A stretch of 64,000 nucleotides of DNA from contig NC_091929.1 of the NCBI RefSeq assembly GCF_041260155.1, positions 48,623,389 through 48,687,388 on the forward strand, given 5' to 3'. The notes below the pieces were generated by a model. It was not told where the DNA came from and made no database searches. It saw only the letters and a program-made list of their open reading frames with translations. Below are positions 24,170 to 36,379 of the stretch, piece after piece (position 1 is the first letter of the stretch; each line of letters begins with the position of its first letter). Both the position numbers and the translations under genes were made by a program. The stretch is from Ptychodera flava. Lineage: Eukaryota > Hemichordata > Enteropneusta > Ptychoderidae.

Positions 24170-24645
24170 TTTATTTTATCCTCGTGCTTGATTTGTGCCT
24201 GAACGAGGATGTCTCTTAAGTTTTTATTCCTTTTGTATGCTATGATAGGTTTTTCTGGAAAAACTTTGACCAGTGTTTGATCGGCTTCTATTATTTTCCA
24301 ATTTTTTGTTAGACATTGTTTGATTTGCCTGGTTTTGATGAATGGACTGAAGGTCGTTGTGTAAACCAGTTTTGTTCTTATGTCATATTCCTCTTATCTT
24401 TATCGGTGAGGTATCGTCGATGGTTGGTGAGATTAACATCTTTCTTTATACGAGATATATCTTTTTTTCTATAATCTTGTTGTTGAAGTTTGCGTGTGAG
24501 AAAGTTGACCTTTTCAATGAAGTCCATGTCGTTGTTGCATGTGCAAGCATATCGGAGAAGTTCACCTTTAATGAAGCCTTTGAAAGTGCCGCTCGGGTGA
24601 CACGAATTTCTCAATAAATATTGGAACGTGTCGGTTGGTTTTGTG
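24170..24645 (-). pseudogene. Penelope-like retroelement remnant, RT C-terminal part
   Basis: Penelope-like elements encode a reverse transcriptase related to telomerase. On the minus strand, in order: TKPTDTFQYL, then RNSCHPSGTFKG, GFIKGELLRYACTCNND, and after a frameshift near 24395 TTFSPFIKTRQIKQCL, KNWKIIEAD, IIAYKRNKNLRDILVQAQIK. This succession (PTDT..YL, SCHP, KG..LR, then Y(R/K)RNKNLRDLLV) is the conserved region following the catalytic core of the RT. The catalytic YADD region and any GIY-YIG endonuclease are absent, so this is a short dead fragment. Confidence 0.8.
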
Positions 24646-25821
24646 TTGGTTAAATTAAAAAGAAAATTAATAAGTTCTGAATTCAATATACTGCAAAGAC
24701 AACAGCTTTATTATAAATAAACCTGAAGTTTGATCAATACTTAAGCCTCAGAGACTTGACTGCAACAAACTGAGACAAATCAGACACGAAAATTACGTCA
24801 AAAAAGTTAAAAGTGAACAACCATGAGGTCACATGCACAAGTTTTTCTATGGGAAGCCCCGGCTGGAAGCTTCGAAGCCATCCTCGGACTGTGATGACCC
24901 TGAAAAAAAAAGAGGAAAATAATTAAAAACAACTGTGACACGAATTTTACGTATTACAACCTAAAAGTGTCACTTGATGATAGTTTCCCCCAAAAAAGTA
25001 ACATTTGACCTAAAAATACGCACATTTATTTTGGGGATTTATTTCACTATGAGCGTATGCGAGTACACAGTGTACGTGTAAACGTACAGTACACTAATGT
25101 TGATTTGGCGCCATATTGGATTTTAGCGGCAAAACACAGCGGCGAACTTTGCCGCCCAACATCAAATTCCTGGCATGAACAGACAAAATTCTGCGGTAAA
25201 AAGCTAATTTATAGTATAATTCCACGAACTATGCTTGATTTTGGGCCTTAATTTCATGCTACCGTAGTTGGTACAGCAACACAAGTCCGCGCTCGACATA
25301 TAACATCGTACTATGAAAAATCGCTGAAATCGCAAAATTCACTTTAATTTTTCAAACAGAGCCCCGAAAAGTCACTTACCTTCTCAGAAAACCCAATTGA
25401 AGAGATGAAGTTGGTCTCCAATGATAATTATCGGCGAAAAAATGAGGATTTGGGAGCGACTGAAAAACTGTGTTAGCCAGCCAACGGTCACAGTGTAAGC
25501 TGAGTTGCTGAGTGCCGTTCGAAAGGAAATGGCATTTGCATATGCAAATTGCACCCCTAGCGTTCAGACTTGCAGTTCCTTGAACTGTGTACGGGGCCTA
25601 GTAGTGCGCCACCTACGGCAACTGTACGTTACCTCAGTGACCCAGGTCGCAAGAAAAGCCAGCTGTTGTTCTGTTACAGATCACTGGCACATCGCAGACA
25701 TCTCCAAATACTGCATGCATAGTCTAACTCGGCAAGTGTGACGCCAGTAGTCAATCTCTGCTGCTTTTTTATCATACCTTCTATCATTGCATGGTGGAAA
25801 ATTTCACAAAATATTTCATGA
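24646..25821 (+). promoter_or_regulatory. Upstream region of UFSP1 with octamer palindrome
   Basis: No coding sequence supported. It holds the perfect 16-bp palindrome ATTTGCATATGCAAAT at 25534-25549, two overlapping octamer motifs as bound by POU-domain factors; function here is unproven. From about 25728 the sequence is shared with the upstream part of the third UFSP1 copy (about 40340-40432), marking the start of the duplicated unit. Confidence 0.35.
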
Positions 25822-26562
25822 ATGGACGACAAGCTTCGGGCCAACGTCCACCAAGGACTGCCGCCACCGGGTGATGCACGGGATGTTTCCCTGGTAACAG
25901 GAGACTATGCGTATTATCATTACGGATGTGATGGGCTTGATGATCGGGTAGGTCTGATGTAGTTATGAACATTTATATAAACCCTGATTATTGGATCGTT
26001 AAGTCTTCACACACTCCAGATAGTGAAACAAGCTTCTTCAAGTCGTAGACCCTCGAGAAAAACGAAGGTCTATGTTCATGTCTATGACTTGCCCTCTATC
26101 AGTTATTAGAAAAAACTACCATTTGCCACTTGGCACACTCAAAGTTTATTTCAAGTCCATCCTATCCATTGTTTTTGCTATGCTTCATACAAGAACATGT
26201 AAATGTTAACACTTCAGGAAAGTCAATCCGTTTCTCCCAACTTTTAATTTTGTTATTTTGTGTCCTTGTTATCAACAAATATTAGTAATTTCAGCACCTT
26301 GCAGTTAGTAATCAGGTTGTTGTTGTTTATATTTATGTTTTTATTTGCTAATTAAATTGAATAACATGCATTTGTTGTTATTGCAGTCCTATCATTGTTG
26401 TCTCAAATACTTGTACTATTCAAAAGAACATAGTAGTTGAGCTTCATCTACCTGTATAAAAACATAACGTGAACATACTGGTCATTCTGCCAATCTATGC
26501 TACACTCCTTAATCCATTCTTTATGTGGATTAACACAAGTGTATACAACAATCACAACAACA

Positions 26563-26611
<49 letters not shown>

Positions 26612-28800
26612 TGACTGATTTTGACGAAGATGCAATTATCGATGGTACTACCTTAGAGAAAAAGAGATGCTAGAGAGACACAAACATTTTTCATCGATTC
26701 TGGAAGTGCAGATTTCCGTTGAGTTGACTTTCTAACACTTTAATTGCAGGGATGGGGTTGTGGATACAGTAACATAATTTCTTTGATTGCAGGGATGGGG
26801 TTGTGGATACAGAACTCTTCAAACCATGTGTTCGTGGATCAGACAGCAATCAACAAACAAAGCTGACACAAGACAAGTACCATCCATTCCAGAAATACAG
26901 AAAGCCCTGGTTGCTATGGGAGACAAGGAACAAAGATTTGTGGGATCGAAGGATTGGATTGGCTCATTTGAAGTTTGCCTTTGTTTAGATTATTTTTATG
27001 ATGTAAGTTATTTACTAGACTATCTTTATCATGGGCAAAATCCCTTTGATTAAAATTATTTTTGCTGTTTGTTGATACAAGGTATCTGTCTGCAACCACA
27101 GAGATCTGTCAAAAAGTCTGTGATGTGCAGATACCTCCATGTCCTCACTCCATGTACAAGCATGATACATCCAAATTTTGTTGGTTGAGGGCTAATAGAT
27201 GTTACCTCAGTGTAACAATGAAAAAAAGATGCATATTTATGAAAATTACAACCAACGAGTGGAAGTGAGAATAACTATGTGTTTTTGTTCATTGTACAAG
27301 TTCTTATACGAGACAAGAATTACTGTGATGCGCTGAAAACTTTTTTGATTTTAAGCAAGCTCATAAAGTTTATAGCGTTATATTCTCCATGAGTGTATGA
27401 ATTCTCATTCCATCTTTAGGTACCATGTAAAATTATTCACATCCAGAGTGGGGATGACATAAACTCCAAGATTCCAGAATTAATCCATCATTTTCAAAAT
27501 ATTGGATCTCCAGTTATGATGGGTGAGTCATCTTACTGATAATTGTATTCTTCTGTTTCTTTGAACATCTTTAGAATTATCAACTTAAGTGTGTCATTGC
27601 TTCAGAAAGTTTGAAAGAAAATCTTCTTGAATACTCTAAGGGTGTTTAAACACTCACACAATACTCAGTCCTCCTATCTAATTTCTCAAAGCAGGTCAAT
27701 CTTAAGAAATTCTAATGTGGTATACATACTTGTAAGAAGTCAGGATCACTCAGAATGTCTTCAAGTGACAGAAATTTCAAATAAATTAATCCCTTGGTAA
27801 ATTTTAATTCCCACAGTGTAAATGTTTAATGTTTTATGGAAGAAAAGTAACAACTTTGTATGACATTCAACATTATCGTAGATTCTCAAGTGTTGAGTAA
27901 GTAATGCATGTATTCAGACCTTTTACTTTCAGTGAACTTTGTCAGTTTTTTGTGATAAATGTAAATAGCTTTTTGATCTTGAAAGTTCATCTGTTTCCAA
28001 TTGTGACGTGTGATTAATAACTGGACAAAATACAGAGAGGACACATTTTCTCATAATGTACTTGATTTTTTTTTGTAAATAATTGTCAAAACAGATACAA
28101 CATTATCTTTTCAGGTGGAGACAGTGATAATTCCTCCAAGGGAATTCTGGGAGTTGCCAAATCATCTTCTGCAACATATCTATTAGTTTTGGTAAGTTTT
28201 ACAGAGTAAGCTGTCCTAAAACCAGTCACTTCCTCAATAAGTTTATTTTTCAGCCAAATGTGCAAAATATTCAACTCATTTACCAGACTTTGTAAGTCAC
28301 TCTTATACATTTCATTGGATATAGGTACTCATATAAATATAGACCCCTCTCTGCAGCAAGTTCGCTGTATAATATATTTTTCTTGTCAATCAGAAACCAA
28401 GCCCCTTGCGACTACCATGCATCATACACCCATGCAGTGATGGGTTTTGTTTCAAGAAGAGGAAAAGCATTTTATATTACATCAGAGCTCACCTCTGCAG
28501 CACATTTTATCAACAATTCACAAATTAGTCTTACTGTTGATGTGGACGTGAACAGTCTCATTGTCAGTTTTTAAAACCTTCAAACTTCACTTGAACACTT
28601 GAAGACGAAACATCAAATATTGACCCATGTTTGCTTTACTTTGCTTCGCTTTTGTTGTTTTTATGCAGGATCCCCATTTCTATGGCAACCCTGATATGAC
28701 ATCACTTCAACAAGATGGCTGGATAAAATGGAGACCACTTGACAGTTTTATGAGTCAATCTTTTTATAATTTCTGTTTACCACAATTCAAAACCAGGTGA
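25822..28800 (+). CDS. UFSP1: UFM1-specific protease 1 (UFSP1), five exons, intact
   Basis: Cysteine protease (family C78) that matures the ubiquitin-like protein UFM1 and removes it from conjugates. Exons: 25822-25947, 26793-27002, 27420-27522, 28115-28191, 28669-28800; all introns are GT-AG and the phases join into 215 codons, close to the 217 aa of mouse UFSP1. Exon 1 gives [16 protein letters not shown]; exon 2 opens [15 protein letters not shown] with the catalytic Cys at residue 46 and continues [13 protein letters not shown]; exon 3 has [11 protein letters not shown]; exon 4 [14 protein letters not shown]; exon 5 opens DPHFYGNP with the catalytic Asp173 and His175, and ends [13 protein letters not shown] then TGA. 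The short N-terminus and GGDSD loop fit UFSP1 rather than the longer UFSP2. It is the only intact copy of three. An AATAAA lies near 29563. Confidence 0.92.
26565..26607. repeat. (GA)n microsatellite in UFSP1 intron 1
   Basis: About 21 units. The matching place in copy 2 (near 31186-31205) has only a short interrupted tract, and in copy 3 (53799-53933) a much longer one. Confidence 0.95.
26743..26812 (+). repeat. Duplicated splice acceptor of UFSP1 exon 2
   Basis: A 27-bp sequence spanning the acceptor and the first exon 2 codons (ATTGCAGGGATGGGGTTGTG and the next 7 bases) is present twice, at 26743-26769 and 26786-26812, period 43 bp. Only the second continues into the exon. Use of the first AG would add 43 bases and shift the frame. 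Confidence 0.9.
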
Positions 28801-30442
28801 TGATAATCAATGTAACATAAGAAACTATGTTTTATTTTCCATTTTTATTAGTTCATGGAGGGTTTCATGCATATTATATTTTTGGAAAGCTGACCGATCA
28901 GAATAAATTTGCCTTCAATCAGATCAATGGTGGGGGTGGCTGTGAGGTGTTGTTGGCAAGGCAACTGTGGCATTATTTTGGGAGTACTTACATCAAGAAA
29001 AGATGAAATATGGATATGGTTGCAGACGATCTGCTTCTGATAGCTGGATTGATGAGCTTTCAGAAAATACTTATTTGTAAAAATCCTCAGGGGAAGTGTT
29101 TTGGTTCCTCAACCATGTGGACTAAATGGAAAAACATGATTACATTATTATTATGCAGGGCAAGGTTTTATCAAGAAGTTCAAACCTGTAAAACATACAC
29201 CATATTTAGACAAGATTATTAAAATTTCATCCAGTTTGTGACACAGTGCTGAAAGGAACCTACAGTTCCAGAATGAGAACTCATTGATAAAACAGTCTGG
29301 TCTTGGAAAAAAATTATTAAAGCTGTTAACATTCAACAAAATTACAAAAGATGCCATCAATATGGCAATGAGCAGATTTGGTAATGCTGGCAGCAGTGAA
29401 TGTTTGGACTTGTAACTGTGCAATCACAGTGATAATAATAGAGTGTTGGAAGAGTTATATGAAAAGCTAACATGCAAAGAAGACAAAGATCTGTTAATGG
29501 TATATGAGATGAGTTATGGAACGTTGTAGATTTGTGATACTGCTTGTAAAATCGTCTGATGGAAATAAAGCTCAAATCAATTAATGAAGATGCACACTGT
29601 GATGATATGGAATGCTGTGAAAATAGCAGAGACACTGAGAAGAAACACTAGGGAAGGAAGGGCTGGCAGTGTGAAGAAGATATGATTAAGAAATTTATAA
29701 GTGCAACAAAAGGTCGACATCTTCCGTGAAGAGAAGAAATCATAATGAGATATCAATTCCTAACATGTTACAAACCAATCTTCAGTGGACTTTCAATGCC
29801 CATACGTCACATGTACAGAATCATCATCATCAAGGAAGGATGCAGATTATAGCCATGCAAAGAAACCTGGATATGACATCACAGTGACAAAGATGTCATA
29901 ATGACAGCTGTACATGATGTAATTTGACTAGTGGAAAGTTGGCGATAGGACGCAGATACTTAACCTAAAGTATGTTCCATACATTTTGTTCCAAAAATTT
30001 TGACAGTTGATTGAAATATTTCTTGCAAAGGGCAGATCATTTTTATTGTAAATATGCGTTTTGTATGTAGTCTGTTGAATGTTGATTTTGTAAAGTTCCA
30101 TAATCTTCACTACCGGGTACTGGTATTCTCAATTCTGTTTGTCACTCAATATTTCCAATATCTGAAAAACTTCAACTCTGAAATTGTTCATCCAATTGCA
30201 ATCAAGTTTGGTTTGTAAGTTAGCAGGAATGACCTTATTCAGCTTGGTTCAAATGATAACTGACATATCTATAGCTCCTCTCAGAAGTTTTTTTACATAT
30301 TTTTGTCATACACTCTGTTAATTTCCATTGTATGAAAAGCCACTATGCTTGTCTTCACATTGATTTGTAAAAAAGCTATTTATCAGTGAAAAATAACTGA
30401 AGCCTTATTGCATAGTGGAAACTTTTACAAAATATTTCATGA
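28801..30442 (+). other. UFSP1 3' flank
   Basis: Probable 3' untranslated sequence and spacer between copies 1 and 2. A polyadenylation signal AATAAA lies near 29563. Open frames at 29010-29222 and on the opposite strand at 29151-29635 resemble no known protein. Confidence 0.4.
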
Positions 30443-33043
30443 ATGGACCACAAGCTTCCTGTCGACGTCCACTAAGGACTGCTGCGCTGCCACCAGGTGA
30501 TGCAAGGGATGTTTCCCTGGTAACGGGAGACTATGCGTATTATCATTATGGATGCGATGGACTTAATAATCGGGTAGGTTTGACATAGCTATGAACATTT
30601 AAACCCCTGATTGATTGGATTACTGTCACCAAACACTCCAGATGGTGAAACAAGCTTCTGCAAGTCATAGACATGTCTATGTTTACATCTATGACTGCAG
30701 TACTTGCCTTGTATCAGTTGTTAGGAAAATTACCATTTGCCACTAGTGCACTTGTTACCCAAAGTTCATTGTACAAGTAAATGATAACATTTTGGGAAAG
30801 TAAATCCATTTCTCCCAATTTTTAATTTTGCAAAGATTGTTTTATGCTCTTGACATCAACAAAAACAAATATGGTATTAGAATTTCCAGCACCTTTAAGT
30901 TAGTTATCTGGTTATTGTTTATATTTGTATTGTTATTTGTATATTAAATTGAATAACATGCATTTGTTGTTGTTGAAGTCCTGTTGTTGTCGTTGCAAAT
31001 ACATGTACCATTAAGAGAAAAACATAACAGTTGGGATTCATCGATAAAAACATAACTTGGAGATTGTGACCAATCATTCTGCCAAATATATGCTACACTA
31101 GCTCCTAAATCGATCCATTACGTGGATTGAACAAGTGTACCACAACAACAACAAAAACCAGATTTGCTGATTTCAGTAACTTTAATGAGAGAGAATGAGA
31201 GAGAGAATCAATCAAGAAGTATTTATAGATACACTGTAGTACCTTAGAGGAAAAGTGATGCTAGAGAGACACAAACACTTCATGGATTCTGGCAGTGTAG
31301 ATTTAAGAATAGATTGTCATATTTTGATAAAAAGAGTACCAAAAAATTGAATTGTTCATTAAAGTTATAGATTTATATTTTTATCATGTGTATGCTTTTT
31401 CATTCAATCTAAAAGGTACCGTGTAAAATTCTTCACATCCAGAGTGGAGATGACATAAACTCCAAGATTCCAGAATTAATCCAACATTTTCAAAATATTA
31501 GATCTCCAGTTATGATGGGTGAGTCATCTGATGATAATTTTGTGTGCTGGTTTCTCCACATGACTTTGGCATTTTAAACTTTAGGGTGTTATTTTGAGTT
31601 TTAGAAAGTCTACAAGAAAATCTTGAATATTCTTGGAGGTATTTTAGCTGATTGAGACAATTCTGTCTACCAATCTAAGTTCTCAAGGCAAGTCAATCTC
31701 AATGAATGATTTACTTCATACAAATTGTGGTAATAGGTGAGGATCATATAGAATATCAGTTTGATGCTTTTGCGACATCTTTTCTCTTCTCGGCCTTTGT
31801 GTCGTGAGTCGATTTCATACAGGACTTTACACAGTGAGTATATCTCAACAGGATAAGTGGTAGTTGGCCTGAGTAATACTACACTGCTTAGAGGCCCCGT
31901 AAAGGTTTCTGTAGTTACTTATAATTGATGATCTATGATAAAATATTGCATGTTTTTGCTTTTTTCCAACAAAAATTGCCACAGCTTGTAGGTAAAAGGG
32001 TGTTCATTTGTGCTGGCCTGTTGAATTGCCACATTTCCATACCACGAGACAAAGATGTCTGAATCGCATGATTTGCATAACTCTTCCACTCAGGATATAA
32101 AGAAAAAATGTTTCATTGCATTAGGTGCAGCTTCTTGCTAATCTATACGTTGACCTGTTCTGAAGCTGATCTTTAAAAATAAATGATCGGTAAAGAAGAT
32201 ACCGGTAGGTGTACAACCAAAGTACAACAGCTGCTAAAGTAATGAAGGTTGCACTAAAGATTTGCATTGTCCAACCATTCTTGATCTAGAAATCAGGTTT
32301 TAGGACATGGCATGTGAGTATAGGTGGGGAAAGGGTAAATAGATTCAAATTTGAGTCATTTTCAGAGAATCAGGTCATGTTGAAGGAATTCTACCAAACA
32401 ATGATGTCATGCATATTGTGAGATTTCAAAAATATTTTGATGAGACTGGAAATAACGACTAAGAGATAAGAGTTCTATTGATATGATTGTATTGTGTCAA
32501 GATTTTACTTATCATGATTATTATTGTAGATTATCTATGTTATTTTAGTGTACATAATGTCATGTAAGTGATCAAAGTTTTCTTTGATTGCAATTAACTG
32601 CTGATTAACCCATTAGAAAATAATTGCCCTGGTTCGACTTTGCTCGTAACATATGTTTCAAATGTGGACTCATAGCTCCATTCTTGCCCTACTTATGATA
32701 CCCCAGTTCTCTGTACACATACCCCCTGTACATGTATATTGATATCAAAAAGTTTTCAATTGTGTGTAAATAGCTTTATGATCAAGTACAGTTTATGTTC
32801 ACCCTGGTTCCCCGTTGTAATATGAGATCAATGAATGATGGCAAAGTAGGGAATGAACAGTGCATATTTTCGGCGCAATTAATACATACCTTAAGTCAAA
32901 GAAACACAATAACTCATTTCAGGTGGAGACATGACAATTCCTCCAGGGAATCATTGCAGTTGTTAAATCATCATCTACGACATATCTATAAGTTTGCAAA
33001 ATTACCTTTTGCAAAGCAATATCCTCCTCATATACATTTTTAA

Positions 33044-34059
33044 AGCCAAACACACAGAATTTACACATCCCAATCCCTTCTCATGATTAAACAGGAACTT
33101 CGCCTATAAAAGCTTGATTATCGTAAATCTATGCAAAACGGCCACACTACTGATCGGATGTGCCGTATTTGGTCCCACAATCCCATAATTTTGCCATGTT
33201 TCAGGCGTTCACTGTCCTTGACTCTTGCATATAATGTGTGTGAATATATAGTTACTATACGGGAGTCGAAAATAAACTGAAAAAATGTTACGTTTTCTGT
33301 CGGGGAACGCATATGTTTCAAAATGTGTAGTTGTTACGAAAGTGCCCAACATGATTATTCAAATTTATCACACAGTCAAAGCGATGCTATGATTCAAAAA
33401 CTCCCGCCCAGTGTAATATAATAATAATATTTTATTGCTTGCTTGTAAATATAGGATTTGCATCACATTTATGGCAATAAAAGTGTGATACAAAAATAAG
33501 TTCAAATTTTTCTTCAATTAAGATAAAGTAATACAGTATAATAGTAGCTAGTAATAAATATAACTAGGTATTTTTGTTTATACGGTATAAAGTAAAAATA
33601 TAATCTGCGAGTTGTTCTTAGTCTTGTTTTGTTAATTTAGTAGAGAAATAAGCTGATTTTCAGTTGTATCGTTTTGGAAATTGATTTTACTGAAAAAGTT
33701 CTTTCTTTGGACTTTGTGTTTTAGTGTATGCAAATGGCAACATCATCAGTAGGATCACCCTATTGTGTAACTTCCCGTTAATTAACATCCAGGGCTCATT
33801 TTTATCAAAAATACATGGATTCCAAACATACCAGTTACCTGCATTATGTGTGGTACTATATCCATGACACTTGCCTGGCAGACTACTATTTGTTTGGCAC
33901 AGTTGAAGCTAAACCTCCCCCTCCCCCCCTTTCCAGAGAGGCACTTTCAGGCGACTGGTGTAAAATTTTCACATAGCTATAGGGTCAGCAACCCAAGGTT
34001 TAAACAAGTCATCGCTGATGACACGGTCCCTGCTCTAACCATTAATGGACATGCACATG
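33044..34059. other. Inserted sequence in intron 4 of UFSP1 copy 2
   Basis: No gene. An (ATA)n-like start (33418-33435) followed by TTTTATTGCTTGC suggests the tail of a minus-strand retroposon, but nothing coding was recognised. Confidence 0.3.
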
Positions 34060-34553
34060 CACACTACAATACAATACATTCTACACATAGAAACAGGTAG
34101 ATATAGAAACCTTGATGTCATAGACAGAGCATGCCCAATTTGCCAAAACAAACAAGTAGAAGATGAGATACATTTTCTTTTTCATTGCAAAGGATACACA
34201 GACATTAGACATGATTTTTTCAGTAAACTAAACATTTGTAAAAACGCATTCAGAGGCACACAAGACCTTATAAGCATCTTTTCAAGGACAGATAAAGCAT
34301 CACTATGTGAATTGGGAAAATATATACATACATGTTTTAAACTCAGACAAGACAAAATGAAAAAGACAAAGTAAACTATTTATGAACCTTTAATATGTTG
34401 ACCTCATGTATAGATATTTATATTTATATATATATTATATATACTCTTTCATTGTTGTTTTTGCAAAACCTGTATTGTACTTTATGATCAAGATCCCAAC
34501 TGGGATACGATTTCAATAAAGTCTTACTTTACTTTACTTTACTTTACTTTACA
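34060..34553 (+). mobile_element. LINE 3' end with zinc-knuckle and (TTTAC)n tail
   Basis: Open frame end encoding IETGRYRNLDVIDRACPICQ then VEDEIHFLFHCKGY: a C-x2-C...H-x4-C knuckle found at the C-terminus of the second ORF of several invertebrate LINEs. It ends at 34374, followed by about 150 bp of AT-rich 3' UTR, AATAAAG (34515) and a (TTTAC)n tail at 34525-34553. The rest of the element is missing (5' truncation). The same knuckle occurs in the minus-strand LINE at 36380-39607. Confidence 0.75.
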
Positions 34554-35109
34554 ATGTCTGTGTGCACAGTTTGAACAAAATCTGTTCAGGGATAGTTGAG
34601 TTATATGGTTCAAATACATGAAAAATCGCAACAAAATGGCTGCGTGGCGGCCATAGTGGATTGTATCATGAAATTAATTGACATACATATGTATGCCACA
34701 GTACTTTATCTTTGCACACAGGTTTTAAAAAATCGGCTCAGGGGTGACAGAGAAACAGCTGCTGATGGCCAGACGGATGGGAATTCCCCGCCTGACTGCG
34801 TCTGCGCGAACTGATAAACAGTACTACTGTAGTTATTACATGAACTGGCCTGAATCACCACCTGTGCGATGTAGAACAGGATAGATAAGAAATCTGAATT
34901 ACCCCTGTTCAATGTCATCAACCGGAACTTTTTTTGTGCATAGTACCGTTCATACATGCAGGCATTGGGACACAAACAGATTTGTTGTGATCGATGCCGT
35001 GCTGGCTCGCACGTTATTTTTACAAAAAGGTGACCCGATAAATGCAGACATGGAAACATAGAAGGCATATTTGTCCAACGAAATTGTGAGTTGCTAAAAC
35101 TTTGAAATA
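34554..35109. other. No gene seen
   Basis: Spacer between two LINE 3' ends; short open frames on both strands are unrecognised. Confidence 0.35.
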
Positions 35110-35690
35110 CATAAACTCCAGGCTATTCAAAATTCAGCCGCTCGGCTTGTTAGCAGAAAGAAGAAAAGGGACCACATAACACCAGTACTACAAAATTTAC
35201 ATTGGCTTCCAGTCCAGAAACGAATTGATTTTAAAATTCTTTGTTTCACTTATAAAATTCTTACAGGCCAAGCCCCCGACTATCTAGCAGAAATGCTTAC
35301 AGTACGTCATACTGGTCGTACACTTAGGTCCCAGTCAAGTGGTGTGATCATTTTGCATCAGCCTGTTTGCAACACGGCTTTTTATGGCCATAGAGCCTTT
35401 TCTGTATGTGCTCCCCATTTGTGGAATGCTTTATCATTTGAGATAAGGCTTGCTAATTCTTATAACAATTTTAGAAGTCAGTTAAAAACTTATCTTTTTA
35501 GATCATTTTATTCCTAGACACTTTTTAAAATTTTATCTCTTTGCATTTTATTGGTGTTTTCTCGTAATTTTTATTTATATTTTACCTCTTTTTTAGTGTT
35601 ATGTAAAGCGCATTGAGATTTTAAAACTGTAATGCGCTTTATAAGAAATAAATATTATTATTATTATTATTATTATTAAAACTATAACTT
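35110..35690 (+). mobile_element. CR1/L2-type LINE 3' end with (ATT)n tail
   Basis: Reads LQAIQNSAARLVSRKKKRDH then ITPVLQNLHWLPVQKRIDFK, later AFSVCAPHLWNALSFEIR and LKTYLFRSFYS then stop at 35517. This series (NSAARLV, ITPVL..LHWLPV..RI.FKI, APHLWNSLP, FK..LKTYLF) closes the reverse-transcriptase ORF of CR1/L2-group LINEs. The 3' UTR ends in AATAAATATT and about eight ATT units. 5' truncated. Confidence 0.85.
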
Positions 35691-36379
35691 TTCCCGAGAA
35701 TCGAATGGAGATACAGAAGATTGTTATTTTTAATGGCTCAGTAACGTCACGGCGTGTAGGCTCAATTTGGACGTCATACCAGGCGATCCTGGTTGGTGAT
35801 AAAACCGAAACCTACACCTCAACGTAAGTTAAACTGAATAAATGAGTACAGTATAATCTCCGGGAAAGCGACCTAGGAGGCACAAGCATAAAGTCATTAG
35901 ACTAACAACGATCAATTTCCTTTAATCGCACAAAAATTCAGTAAAGTCTCGCTCGGAATCAAACTTCCAGCGCGGCATAGGCCTAATGCTGTAGTGAAGA
36001 CGCAAGCTGTCGAGCTGTGTGCAGAGCTCTGGAACCCCATATTCTTCGAAAGTGGACTCAGACAACACTTAAAACAGAGTTTCCGTCAAGTAACAAAATT
36101 AGGATGTACCCATGGGCGAGATATCAATCAATCTTTTATTACTCAACACACACTGACAGAGAGTGTGGTATGGTACATTTCAGATGAAAGAACAACATGT
36201 CCAAAACTGAACACCATCAAATGGATATTAAAATCCAAGTAAATTGAATTGAAGTACTATTTATAACTCTGACTGTAAACAGCTAACTGTAGGTAGCTAC
36301 TGGAGGGGTCAGCAAACACCAGAATTCCTTATAAATATAGCAAGGTTTAGAAATTCTGTTCCATAATCTTTTTCATCTC

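Noticed and set aside
25784..25972. Minus-strand frame over UFSP1 exon 1
   Set aside because: Antisense shadow; the plus strand gives the conserved UFSP1 sequence with a proper donor. The same shadow appears at 49161-49394.
35994..36242. Frame next to the minus-strand LINE
   Set aside because: Plausible composition but no known family; may be repeat sequence.
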